A stretch of 51,331 nt of DNA from NCBI GenBank assembly GCA_039922875.1, contig JBDTDV010000052.1, positions 1 to 51,331 of the forward strand. The letters run 5' to 3'. Of the stretch, positions 16,167 through 24,538 are shown one piece after another (the first letter of the stretch is position 1; every line of letters begins with the position of its first letter). The notes under the pieces are model-generated. The model saw only the letters and a program-made list of their open reading frames with translations. It made no database searches and was not told the origin of the DNA. This DNA is from JBDTDV01 sp039922875. GTDB lineage: Bacteria; Actinomycetota; Actinomycetes; Actinomycetales; Microbacteriaceae. The translations under genes were made by a program, and so were the position numbers.

Positions 16167-17195
16167 ATGCGCCGCTCATCCAGGAAGTCTTCTCTCTCCC
16201 GGCCCACCATCCTGACTGTTCTCGCCTGGTCGACCAGCGTGCTGCTGCTGTCCGGTTGCGCCGGTGCGCCAGCGAGTTCTGCCCCATCGCCCAGCACCTC
16301 GACGAGCCATTCCGGCTATCCGATCGCGGTTGACAATTGCGGTACCCAGATCACCTTCGACGCCGCTCCGAAGCGGGTAGTCACGATCAAATCCACCTCC
16401 ACCGAAATGCTGCTGGCGCTCGGCCTCGGCAACCGGATCGTGGGCTCCGCATTTTCGGACGGACCGGCCGCCACGGCGTGGGCGAAGCAGGCGAAGTCGC
16501 TGAAGATTCTCAGCGACAAGATCCCGGCTCAGGAGGTCGTGCTCGAACAGCGACCAGACCTGGTCTACGCCGGTTGGGAATCCAACTTTTCCGCGGACGG
16601 CGCCGGTACCCGCAGCACCCTGCACAGTCTCGGCGTGAACAGCTACGTTTCGCCGGCCGCCTGCCAGGAGGCGGCGTACAAACCGGCCAAACTGCAGTTC
16701 AGCAACGTGTTCGCCGAGATCACCGAGATCGGCCGGATCTTCAATGTGCCGCAGGCCGCGGCGACGCTGATCGCAAGCCAGAAGAGGCAGCTGGCCACCG
16801 TCACACCGGTTGAACACAAGCCTTCCGCGCTGTGGTGGTCCAGCGCATCCAGCACCCCATACGTCGGCGCCGGGATCGGCGCGCCACAAATGATCATGGA
16901 CGCCGTCGGCCTGACCAACATCGCGGCAAACGTGAAGGACACCTGGTCCCCGCTGAGCTGGGAGGCGATCATCGCGGCCAACCCAAGCGTGATCGTGCTG
17001 GTCGACGCCTCCTGGAGCACCGCACAGAAGAAGATCGGCCTGCTCGAGTCGAATCCGGCCACCGCCGGGCTGTACGCGGTACAACACAAGCGCTACCTGA
17101 TCCTGCCCTTTGCCGAAAGTGAGGCCGGGGTCCGAAACGTCGGCGCGGTTCTCGATCTGGCTGGGCAACTGGCCGCCCTGGAAAAGAACCCATAA
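16167..17195 (+). CDS. Proposed F420-0 ABC transporter, substrate-binding lipoprotein
   Basis: A 342-residue periplasmic-binding-protein-like lipoprotein of the siderophore/B12 (TroA-like) fold. The N-terminus has a positively charged stretch, a hydrophobic segment and the lipobox LLLSGC with lipid-bearing Cys31. The APKRVVTIKSTSTEMLLALGL segment is typical of the fold. It is the first gene of a three-gene importer immediately next to cofE and an F420-type oxidoreductase, the arrangement on which the proposed F420-0 importer families (TIGR03868/03869/03873) were defined. Iron or corrin uptake is the alternative, but context favours F420-0. Confidence 0.8.
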   Translation: MRRSSRKSSLSRPTILTVLAWSTSVLLLSGCAGAPASSAPSPSTSTSHSGYPIAVDNCGTQITFDAAPKRVVTIKSTSTEMLLALGLGNRIVGSAFSDGPAATAWAKQAKSLKILSDKIPAQEVVLEQRPDLVYAGWESNFSADGAGTRSTLHSLGVNSYVSPAACQEAAYKPAKLQFSNVFAEITEIGRIFNVPQAAATLIASQKRQLATVTPVEHKPSALWWSSASSTPYVGAGIGAPQMIMDAVGLTNIAANVKDTWSPLSWEAIIAANPSVIVLVDASWSTAQKKIGLLESNPATAGLYAVQHKRYLILPFAESEAGVRNVGAVLDLAGQLAALEKNP

Positions 17196-18283
17196 TGCGT
17201 TCGCCCGCCACACGCCAGCGGCAGTCACCGGTGCGGTCCGATCACGCGCCCCGGCGACCGGGCGGGCGCTTGGGTCGAACGGGTTTCTGGGCGGTGCTGC
17301 TGACCGTGCTCCTGGTGGTTTCGGTGCTGTATGCGGTCACATTCGGACCGGCCGACATCACGGCACAGGATGCCTGGGCCAGCATCGTGCATCACCTCGG
17401 CTTGGGCGGCAGCGGCACTGGCGACCTCACACCGCTACGGGACGGAATTGTCTGGCAACTCCGATTCCCGCGGGTGCTGACCGCTGCCGCGGTCGGGGCG
17501 GGCCTGGCGCTAAGCGGAGCCATCATGCAGGCGGTGACCCGCAACCCGCTTGCCGACCCGTACCTGCTCGGCCTGTCCTCCGGCGCATCGCTTGGCGCGG
17601 TCGCTGTCATTCTGCTCGGCGCCACACTGTTCGTCTCCGCTGCCGCGTTCCTCGGCGCCGTCCTGGCGCTTCTGATCACCCTGGTGCTGGCCGGAGCTGC
17701 CGGCCCGATCACGCCGACCCGAACAGTGCTGGCCGGGCTGGCGGTATCCTCGCTGTTCGCCGCGGCGACCTCGTTGGTGATCTTCTGGACCGCGGCAGGC
17801 GACTCCTACCGGGAGATCCTCAGCTGGCTGCTCGGCTCGCTCAGCGGCGCGGACTGGCCAGCGGTGGCCATCGCGGTCGGCGCCGTGCTGATCGTCGGGC
17901 TCCCACTGATGGCCAGCGCACGGACGCTCGATTCGTTCGCGTTCGGAGACACCGCCGCCGCCGCGCTCGGCGTCAATGTGCCGGCCGCGCGATGGGTGAT
18001 CCTCGCCGCGACGGCGCTGCTGACCGGCGCGATGGTCTCGGTCAGCGGCTCCATCGGCTTCGTCGGGCTGATCCTCCCGCACGCTGTCCGGCTGCTCACC
18101 GGTCCTCGGCACCGCTCGCTGCTACCGCTGAGTGCGCTGGCCGGCGCGGTGTTCCTGATCTGGACCGACACCGCCGCCCGCACCCTGTTCGAACCGCGGG
18201 AACTGCCGGTCGGGATCATCACCGCTCTGGTCGGCGCCCCGGTGTTCGCCATCGTGATGATGCGAAGGAAGAAGATGTCATGA
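17195..18283 (+). CDS. Proposed F420-0 ABC transporter, permease
   Basis: A 362-residue FecCD-type permease with about 9-10 membrane spans. The ALSGAIMQAVTRNPLADPYLLGLSSGA region and GFVGLILPHAVRLL are typical of the type II importer family. Residues 1-25 form a basic cytoplasmic tail. Its ATG overlaps the stop of the binding protein gene (TAATG) and its stop overlaps the ATPase start (ATGA), so all three are one translationally coupled unit. Confidence 0.82.
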   Translation: MRSPATRQRQSPVRSDHAPRRPGGRLGRTGFWAVLLTVLLVVSVLYAVTFGPADITAQDAWASIVHHLGLGGSGTGDLTPLRDGIVWQLRFPRVLTAAAVGAGLALSGAIMQAVTRNPLADPYLLGLSSGASLGAVAVILLGATLFVSAAAFLGAVLALLITLVLAGAAGPITPTRTVLAGLAVSSLFAAATSLVIFWTAAGDSYREILSWLLGSLSGADWPAVAIAVGAVLIVGLPLMASARTLDSFAFGDTAAAALGVNVPAARWVILAATALLTGAMVSVSGSIGFVGLILPHAVRLLTGPRHRSLLPLSALAGAVFLIWTDTAARTLFEPRELPVGIITALVGAPVFAIVMMRRKKMS

Positions 18284-19176
18284 CCGCTTCGACCCTGGAC
18301 ACCGCCGCCGTGGATCCGGCGTCGTCGGGACGGCTCAGCCTGACTCGGGTGCTGTTCCGCCGCGACAGTGCGCTGGTCATCGACGGCGTCAGCGCCACAA
18401 TCGAGCCCGGCACCGTGACCGCGTTGATCGGGCCGAACGGCGCCGGCAAGACCACGCTGCTGCACCTGATCGCCAAGACCCTCACTGCCGAATCCGGCTC
18501 CATCGAATATGCCGGAACGGATCTGCTCCGGATGCCGAGGCGACGCCGGGCGGCCATTGTCGCCCTCGGCGAGCAGGATGCATTCACCGACCTCGCCTTG
18601 ACCGTCTTCGACGTGGTCATGCTCGGCCGCACCCCGTACCGGCGTGGGTTCGCCGATTCCGATGCCGACCATTTCGCCGTCGTCGACACCGCGCTGAGCA
18701 GGCTGGGAATGACCGACTTCGCCGATCGGCTCTACGGCACGCTGTCCGGTGGCGAGCGGCAACGGGTCAACTTCGCGCGCGCACTCGCGCAACAACCGCA
18801 ACTGCTCTTGCTCGACGAGCCGACCAATCACCTGGACATCCGCGCCCAGCTGGAGACCCTGGCACTGGTGCGCGACCTGTCCGAGTCCGGCATCACGGTC
18901 GTTGCGGCGTTACACGATCTCAACCACGCCGCCGCGTACGCCGATCAGGTGATCGTCCTCGCCGAGGGCAGGGTGCTCACCGCCGGCCGGACCGTCGAGG
19001 TGCTCACGCCCGAACTCATCCGCGGGGTCTACAGCGTGACAGCGGACGTAGTGCGGCATCCGCGCACCGGACGCCCGCTGATCATCTATGACGCCCCGGC
19101 ATCCCGTGGCGGCGTGCCGGATGGCGCCGATCCCGACGCTGCGGTTCCGGATGCCGCCTTGACGCCCGCCCGGTAG
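18280..19176 (+). CDS. Proposed F420-0 ABC transporter, ATP-binding protein
   Basis: A 298-residue ABC ATPase. The Walker A motif is GPNGAGKTT, the signature is LSGGERQRV, Walker B is LLLLDEPTNHLD, and the H-loop is ALHDLNHAA. The length is somewhat above a typical FecE-like subunit because of a low-complexity Pro/Ala/Asp tail. The last 91 bases overlap antisense with the 3' end of cofE, an unusually long convergent overlap. A longer open frame upstream of 18280 is a shadow inside the permease gene. Confidence 0.83.
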   Translation: MTASTLDTAAVDPASSGRLSLTRVLFRRDSALVIDGVSATIEPGTVTALIGPNGAGKTTLLHLIAKTLTAESGSIEYAGTDLLRMPRRRRAAIVALGEQDAFTDLALTVFDVVMLGRTPYRRGFADSDADHFAVVDTALSRLGMTDFADRLYGTLSGGERQRVNFARALAQQPQLLLLDEPTNHLDIRAQLETLALVRDLSESGITVVAALHDLNHAAAYADQVIVLAEGRVLTAGRTVEVLTPELIRGVYSVTADVVRHPRTGRPLIIYDAPASRGGVPDGADPDAAVPDAALTPAR

Positions 19177-19901
19177 CCATCGGCGTAGGCATCGTCACTT
19201 CCCCGACGGAACATGTCGTCTTCCAGGCCGCGCACCAGTGCTGTCGCCCCGGGCTGGTCAAGACCGGTCACCAGCCGGCTCAGCCCTCTGACCACCGCGA
19301 CCGGCATCCCGGCCGCCTTGCCTTTGACCAGGTCGGCCGCGGCAGCTATTTCGTCGGCCACCGCCGCGATGGTGACCTCGAGAGTACGGCCGAGGGCATC
19401 CGTCGTGCCGCGTAAATCGTCGGCCACCCGCACTCCCGCGGCGCCGATGGCGACGTCGGTCTGGCCCAACCGCCAGGGCCGGCCGAAGGTATCCGAGACG
19501 ACCACTCCGACGCGCGCGCCGAGCGAGCTGCGAAGCGCCGCGGCCAGGGCGCGCGCCGAGGCATCTGGGTCCACCGGCAGCAACAAGATCGTGCCCTCCG
19601 GCGTATTGCTCGCGTCGACCCCAGCGGCGGCCATCACCAGGCCGTTCCGGTTCTGCACGATTCGGGTGACCCGGCCGGCCCGCGCCCGGCTGGCCACGGT
19701 GCGAACCGTCTCGGCGTCGATCGCGGCTTCGCGGTCCGTGGCGAGGATCAGCCGCCCCTCCGCTTTGGAGACGATCTTGCTGGTGACCACGAGGATGTCA
19801 CCGTCCCGCAGGGTGCCGGCCGCGGCCGCCAAAATGATGGCAGCCAGATCGTCTGCGGGAGTGATTTCGGGGATGCCATCCAGCGCCCATACGCTCAGCA
19901 T
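19086..19901 (-). CDS. cofE: Coenzyme F420-0:L-glutamate ligase (CofE)
   Basis: A 271-residue CofE-family ligase that adds glutamates to F420-0 to make the working cofactor. Conserved features include the N-terminal GIPEITPADDLA, the TSKIVSKAEGR loop, NGLVMAAAGVDASNT and DTFGRPWRLGQTDVAIG. It is the single-domain form, unlike the fused FbiB of mycobacteria. The Ala/Ser/Gly-rich C-terminal tail is encoded in the 91-base antisense overlap with the ABC ATPase gene. No other F420 biosynthesis gene (cofC, cofD/fbiA, fbiC) is in the window. Confidence 0.88.
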   Translation of the reverse strand: MLSVWALDGIPEITPADDLAAIILAAAAGTLRDGDILVVTSKIVSKAEGRLILATDREAAIDAETVRTVASRARAGRVTRIVQNRNGLVMAAAGVDASNTPEGTILLLPVDPDASARALAAALRSSLGARVGVVVSDTFGRPWRLGQTDVAIGAAGVRVADDLRGTTDALGRTLEVTIAAVADEIAAAADLVKGKAAGMPVAVVRGLSRLVTGLDQPGATALVRGLEDDMFRRGSDDAYADGYRAGVKAASGTAASGSAPSGTPPRDAGAS

Positions 19902-19946
19902 GACGAACTCGGCCCGTCCAGGCGGCGATGTGTCGCGGTCAGCGGA

Positions 19947-20969
19947 TCAGCGCACGAGTCGGGGCAGCACATCCCGGCCGAACACCTCGATCCAATCCCG
20001 CTGGTTGCGACCGACATTGTGCAGGTAGATTCGGTCGAACCCCTGATCGACGAACCTCTGGATGTACGCGCGGTGCACGTCCGGGTCGGCCGAGATCACC
20101 ATCCGACCCTCAAAATCCTCCGGCCGAACCAGCTTGGCCATTTGCGCGAAGTCGAACGGCGACTTGATGTCGCCCTTGGGAAACTTCATCCCGCCGTTGG
20201 GCCACTGCACCATCGCGTTCTCCAGCGCTTCCTCGTCGGTCCTCGCCCAGGACAAGTGCAGCTGCAAAACCTTCGGCATGGTGGCCGGGTCCTTACCGAC
20301 CTCTCTGGCACCGTCCTCGAACTTGCCGATCAGTCCGGAGATCTTCTCCAGCGGTGCACCCACGGTGATCAGTCCGTCGGCATGCCGTCCAGTGCGCTTG
20401 GCGGTGACCGGTCCCGCGGTGGCGATCAGAATCTGCGGGGCATGCTCCGGCATGGTCCACAGCCGGGTGGATTCCATCTTGAAGAACTCGCCGGAGTGCT
20501 TGACGTCCTTTCCGGCAAGAGAGGCGCTGAACAGCTTCTTGATGATCTCGACCGCTTCGAACATGCGGTTGATCCGCTCCGGTGCCTCCGGCCAGTAGCC
20601 GGCGATGATGTGCTCATTCAGCGCCTCACCTGACCCGATACCCAGCCAGTGCCGACCCGGATACATTGCGGCCAGCGTAGCCGAGGCCTGCGCGACGATG
20701 GCGGGATGCCACCGGAACGTCGGTGCCGTCACTCCCGGCCCGATATCCCCGGCGGTGCGCTCCCCGAGGGCGGTCAGCACGTTCCAGACGAACGAACTCT
20801 GCCCCTGCGCCGGAACCCACGGCTGAAAGTGGTCGGCCGCCATCACCCCGCGAAACCCGTGCTGCTCGGCATACGCCGACAACTCGACAGCCTCGGTCGG
20901 GGCGAACTGTTCCAGCATCGCCGCATAACCGATCGCGAAATCACCTGCGACGATTGCTTCGCCTACCAT
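19947..20969 (-). CDS. F420-dependent oxidoreductase, glucose-6-phosphate dehydrogenase-like LLM family
   Basis: A 340-residue luciferase-like TIM-barrel enzyme. The segments GYAAMLEQF, GVMAADHFQPWVPAQGQS, GPGVTAPTFRWHPAIVAQA and GRHWLGIGSGEALNEHI match the F420-dependent glucose-6-phosphate dehydrogenase/alcohol dehydrogenase group as I know it. The substrate is not known. It lies 45 bases upstream of cofE on the same strand, linking cofactor completion and use. I chose ATG at 20969, where GGAG sits 5 bases upstream; a GTG two codons earlier overlaps that site. Confidence 0.82.
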   Translation of the reverse strand: MVGEAIVAGDFAIGYAAMLEQFAPTEAVELSAYAEQHGFRGVMAADHFQPWVPAQGQSSFVWNVLTALGERTAGDIGPGVTAPTFRWHPAIVAQASATLAAMYPGRHWLGIGSGEALNEHIIAGYWPEAPERINRMFEAVEIIKKLFSASLAGKDVKHSGEFFKMESTRLWTMPEHAPQILIATAGPVTAKRTGRHADGLITVGAPLEKISGLIGKFEDGAREVGKDPATMPKVLQLHLSWARTDEEALENAMVQWPNGGMKFPKGDIKSPFDFAQMAKLVRPEDFEGRMVISADPDVHRAYIQRFVDQGFDRIYLHNVGRNQRDWIEVFGRDVLPRLVR

Positions 20970-21138
20970 ATGCACTCCAGTTTCATGCCGGCCCGAGCCA
21001 CGAGCAGCCTAGCATTTTGTCCGTATTCGACCGGTTGCCAGTAGTTCTGTCCGGTTCAGCGGTGATTGTACGGCGAACTAGCCTGATCGGCTTGCTTCCG
21101 GGACCCTGCTCGTAACAAGATGATAATGCGCTACTACA

Positions 21139-21148
21139 CAAACGTTAG
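21139..21148. promoter_or_regulatory. LacI-type half-matching site CAAACGTTAG before the nitrilase-hydantoinase 2 operon
   Basis: It fits CAANCGNTTG with one mismatch. It lies 12 bases after a possible -10 (GATAAT, 21122-21127) and 44 bases before the nitrilase start. It may extend the local LacI regulon. It is weaker than the two sites near lacI. Confidence 0.35.
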
Positions 21149-21191
21149 AGGCCGCTTCGATGCCGAGGCGCCGGAATGTGAGGCAAGACCC

Positions 21192-22040
21192 ATGACCGTC
21201 ATTCGAGCCGCGATCACGCAGACCACCTGGACCGGTGATAAAGAGTCGATGATCGCCAAGCACGAGCAGTTCGCTCGCGACGCCGCAGCGGATGGCGCCG
21301 AGATCATCTGCTTCCAGGAGCTCTTCTACGGGCCATACTTCGGCATCACCGAGGATGCGAAGTACTACGACTACGCCGAGGCCGCGGACGGGCCGATCGT
21401 GCAGCGCTTCGCCAAGCTCGCGAAGGAGCTGCACCTCGTGATGGTGCTTCCGATCTACGAGGAAGAACAACCCGGCGTCTACTACAACACCGCCGTGGTC
21501 GTCGAGTCAGACGGCACAATTCTCGGCAAGTACCGCAAGCACCACATTCCGCACCTCGACAAGTTCTGGGAGAAGTTCTACTTCCGGCCCGGAAACCTCG
21601 GCTACCCGGTGTTCGACACCTCCGTCGGCAAGGTGGGTGTCTACATCTGCTATGACCGGCACTTCCCGGAGGGCTGGCGTGAGCTGGGATTGAACGGAGC
21701 CCAGATCGTCTTCAACCCGAACGCGACCAAGCCGGGTCTGTCCAACCGGCTGTGGGAGATCGAGCAGCCCGCCGCCGCCGCCGCCAACGGCTACTTCGTC
21801 GCCGCGGCGAACCGAGTCGGAAAAGAAGACAACGAATACGGCGACCTCGCCGTTTCCTTCTACGGATCCAGCCAGTTCGTCGACCCACAGGGCAACCACA
21901 TCGGCGAGCTCGGAAGCAAAGAGCACGAGGAGGTCGTCATCCGCGATCTCGATCTGGACATGATCCGGAAGGTGCGCAACGACTGGCAGTTCTACCGCGA
22001 CCGCCGCCCCGACTCGTACACGGCGATCACGGCACCCTAG
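21192..22040 (+). CDS. Nitrilase-family N-carbamoyl amidohydrolase, beta-ureidopropionase-like
   Basis: A 282-residue nitrilase-fold enzyme with the triad Glu43 (ICFQELFYGPYFG), Lys116 (GKYRKHHIPH) and Cys153 (YICYDRHFPEGWR). This pattern is that of beta-ureidopropionase/N-carbamoylputrescine amidase relatives rather than the D-carbamoylase at 15.1 kb. Followed 2 bases later by hydantoinase 2, it likely hydrolyses N-carbamoyl-beta-alanine or a related ureido acid. The frame is open from 21120, but ATG at 21192 has a purine-rich site and matches the family N-terminus. Confidence 0.82.
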   Translation: MTVIRAAITQTTWTGDKESMIAKHEQFARDAAADGAEIICFQELFYGPYFGITEDAKYYDYAEAADGPIVQRFAKLAKELHLVMVLPIYEEEQPGVYYNTAVVVESDGTILGKYRKHHIPHLDKFWEKFYFRPGNLGYPVFDTSVGKVGVYICYDRHFPEGWRELGLNGAQIVFNPNATKPGLSNRLWEIEQPAAAAANGYFVAAANRVGKEDNEYGDLAVSFYGSSQFVDPQGNHIGELGSKEHEEVVIRDLDLDMIRKVRNDWQFYRDRRPDSYTAITAP

Positions 22041-22042
22041 GC

Positions 22043-23461
22043 ATGAAGACCCTGATCAAGAACGGCACGGTGGTCAACTCGACCGGCCGTTCCGCAGCTG
22101 ACATTCTGATCGATGGTCAAACGATCGCAGCGGTACTGGCACCGGGTTCCCATCTGCTCGGTTTCGATATCGAACGCAACGTCGACACGGTCATCGACGC
22201 CACCGGCAAGTATGTGATTCCCGGCGGTGTGGACGCACACACCCACATGGAGATGCCGTTCGGCGGCACAAACGCGTCAGACACGTTCGAGACCGGTACC
22301 CGCGCGGCGGCGTGGGGCGGAACGACCAGCATCGTCGACTTCGTCGTGCAGTACACCGGCGAGAACGTGCTCGACCAGTTCGCCCTGTGGCACCAGAAGG
22401 CAGCCGGCAACTGCGCGATCGATTACGGGTTCCATCAGATCCTCAGCGACGTGCAGGATTCCTCGCTCACGGCGATGGACGAGCTGATCTCCGAAGGGGT
22501 CACCAGCTTCAAGATGTTCATGGCCTACAAGGGCGTCTTCCTCTCCGACGACGGCCAGATCGTCAAGGCCATGCAGCGCGCGTCGGACAACGGCAGTCTG
22601 ATCATGATGCACGCAGAAAACGGCAGCGTGATCGATCTACTGGTTCAGCAGTCCCTGGCCGCGGGAAACACGGCGCCGTACTACCACGGCGTCACTCGCC
22701 CGTGGCAGACGGAAGAAGAGGCCACCCACCGCGCCATCATGCTGGCAAACCTGACTGGTGCACCGCTTTACATCGTGCACGTCTCGGCCAAACAGGCAGT
22801 CGACCAGATCGTGATGGCACGCGATGCCGGCCAGAACGTCTTCGGTGAGACCTGCCCGCAGTACCTCTACCTCTCCCTTGAGGAGCAGCTGGGCGCGCCG
22901 GGCTTCGAGGGGGCGAAGTGGGTCTGCTCGACACCGCTTCGATCCCGTGCGGAGGGCCACCAGGACCACATGTGGCAGGCGTTGCGCACCAATGACCTGC
23001 AGACCGTCTCCACCGACCACTGCCCGTTCTGCATGAAAGGCCAGAAGGACATGGGGGTCGGCGACTTCTCCAAGATTCCGAATGGGATCGGCTCCGTCGA
23101 GCACCGGATCGACCTTCTCTATCAGGGTGTCGTGGACGGCAGGATCTCCTTGGAGCGCTGGGTAGAGGTCACCTCAACCACCCCGGCCCGGATGTTCGGC
23201 ATGTACGGCAAGAAGGGCGTCATTCAGCCCGGAGCCGACGCAGACGTGGTGGTGTACAACCCGGGCGGGCACACCTCGATCGGGCTGGGTAAGACCCACC
23301 ACATGAACATGGACTACAGCGCCTGGGAGGGCTTCGAGATCGACGGGCACGTCGACACCGTGATCTCCCGCGGCAAGGTCATCGTCGACGACAACAAGTA
23401 CCTTGGCGCCAAGGGTGATGGCAAGTTCTTCAAGCGTGGCCTGACCCAATATTTGCAGTAA
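22043..23461 (+). CDS. Dihydropyrimidinase / hydantoinase, copy 2
   Basis: A 472-residue cyclic amidohydrolase. Metal ligands are in DAHTHMEMPFGG (His66, His68) and the carbamylated lysine is Lys157 in TSFKMFMAYKG; MMHAENG, IVHVSAKQ and STDHCPF follow. The MEMPFGGT region resembles dihydropyrimidinases more than copy 1 does. It begins 2 bases after the nitrilase stop, so the two are co-translated and likely perform consecutive steps of reductive pyrimidine breakdown. A longer frame beginning at 21752 is a shadow. Confidence 0.86.
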   Translation: MKTLIKNGTVVNSTGRSAADILIDGQTIAAVLAPGSHLLGFDIERNVDTVIDATGKYVIPGGVDAHTHMEMPFGGTNASDTFETGTRAAAWGGTTSIVDFVVQYTGENVLDQFALWHQKAAGNCAIDYGFHQILSDVQDSSLTAMDELISEGVTSFKMFMAYKGVFLSDDGQIVKAMQRASDNGSLIMMHAENGSVIDLLVQQSLAAGNTAPYYHGVTRPWQTEEEATHRAIMLANLTGAPLYIVHVSAKQAVDQIVMARDAGQNVFGETCPQYLYLSLEEQLGAPGFEGAKWVCSTPLRSRAEGHQDHMWQALRTNDLQTVSTDHCPFCMKGQKDMGVGDFSKIPNGIGSVEHRIDLLYQGVVDGRISLERWVEVTSTTPARMFGMYGKKGVIQPGADADVVVYNPGGHTSIGLGKTHHMNMDYSAWEGFEIDGHVDTVISRGKVIVDDNKYLGAKGDGKFFKRGLTQYLQ

Positions 23462-23501
23462 GCCACCCAGCCGCACACGCAAGTCAACAGTAAGGACGAC
23501 G

Positions 23502-24518
23502 ATGGAGTTCGGGGCAGTACTGCAGACCACACCACCAGGCTGGCGAACGGTTCAGTTGGCACAACTGGCCGAACAACACGGGTTCAGCTATGTGTGGACG
23601 TTCGATTCGCATGTGCTCTGGCAGGAGCCGTATGTGATCTACAGCCAGATTCTCGCCCAGACGCACCGGGTGACCGTCGGCCCGATGGTGACGAACCCGG
23701 TGACCCGGGACTGGACCGTGACGGCATCGCTCTTCGCGACACTCAACGAGATGTTTGGAAACCGTACGGTCTGCGGCATCGGCCGCGGTGACTCAGCGGT
23801 ACGGGTGACCAACGGTGCGCCGTCGACGCTGAAGACACTGCGGGAATCGATCCACATCATCCGGGAGCTGGCCAACAGCCGGGCGGTCGAGTACAACGGC
23901 GCCACCCTCCAGCTGCCCTGGAGCAAACGTTCCGAATTGGAAATGTGGGTGTCAGCGTACGGGCCGATGGCGTTGAAACTCGCCGGCGAGATCGGTGACG
24001 GGTTCATTCTGCAGTTGGCCGATCTCGAGATCGCCGAATGGATGATCAAGCACGTTCGGGATGCCGCCGCCGCGGTGGGCCGGGATCCCGCCTCGATCAA
24101 GTTCTGCGTCGCGGCGCCGATGTATATCGGAACGGACCTCGACCACATGCGCGAGCAGTGCCGTTGGTTCGGCGGAATGGTCGGCAACCACGTCGCCGAC
24201 ATCGTGGCCAAGTACGGTGCCGGATCGACCGTGCCGCAGGCGCTGACCGACTACATCAAGAATCGTCAGGACTACGACTACAACCAGCACGGCCTGGCCG
24301 GCAACACGCATACCGCGTTCGTGCCGGACGAGATCGTCGACCGGTTCTGCGTGCTCGGCACCGCCGAGCAGCACATCGAGAAGCTCAGGGCCTTGAAGGC
24401 GCTTGGTGTCGACCAGTTCGCCGGTTACCTGCAGCACGACAATAAAGAGGAAACGTTGCGGGTCTACGGCGAAACGGTGATCCCCGCCCTCGCAGACCAC
24501 GTCCTCGCCAAGGCGTAA
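23502..24518 (+). CDS. Luciferase-like (LLM) flavin- or F420-dependent oxidoreductase in the pyrimidine operon
   Basis: A 338-residue TIM-barrel protein of the LLM superfamily, with EFGAVLQTTPPGW, SYVWTFDSHVLWQEPYVI, VGPMVTNPVTRDW and CGIGRGDSAVRVTNGAPST. It resembles the Mer-like group for which I recall the name CPS_4043 family (TIGR03842), reported near dihydropyrimidinase genes; this assignment is from memory. It lies 40 bases after hydantoinase 2 on the same strand. It could reduce a pyrimidine with F420H2, or oxidise one in the way RutA does. No 4Fe-4S dihydropyrimidine dehydrogenase genes are in the window. Confidence 0.75.
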   Translation: MEFGAVLQTTPPGWRTVQLAQLAEQHGFSYVWTFDSHVLWQEPYVIYSQILAQTHRVTVGPMVTNPVTRDWTVTASLFATLNEMFGNRTVCGIGRGDSAVRVTNGAPSTLKTLRESIHIIRELANSRAVEYNGATLQLPWSKRSELEMWVSAYGPMALKLAGEIGDGFILQLADLEIAEWMIKHVRDAAAAVGRDPASIKFCVAAPMYIGTDLDHMREQCRWFGGMVGNHVADIVAKYGAGSTVPQALTDYIKNRQDYDYNQHGLAGNTHTAFVPDEIVDRFCVLGTAEQHIEKLRALKALGVDQFAGYLQHDNKEETLRVYGETVIPALADHVLAKA

Positions 24519-24538
24519 CACCGGTCGGGCCGGCGGCG

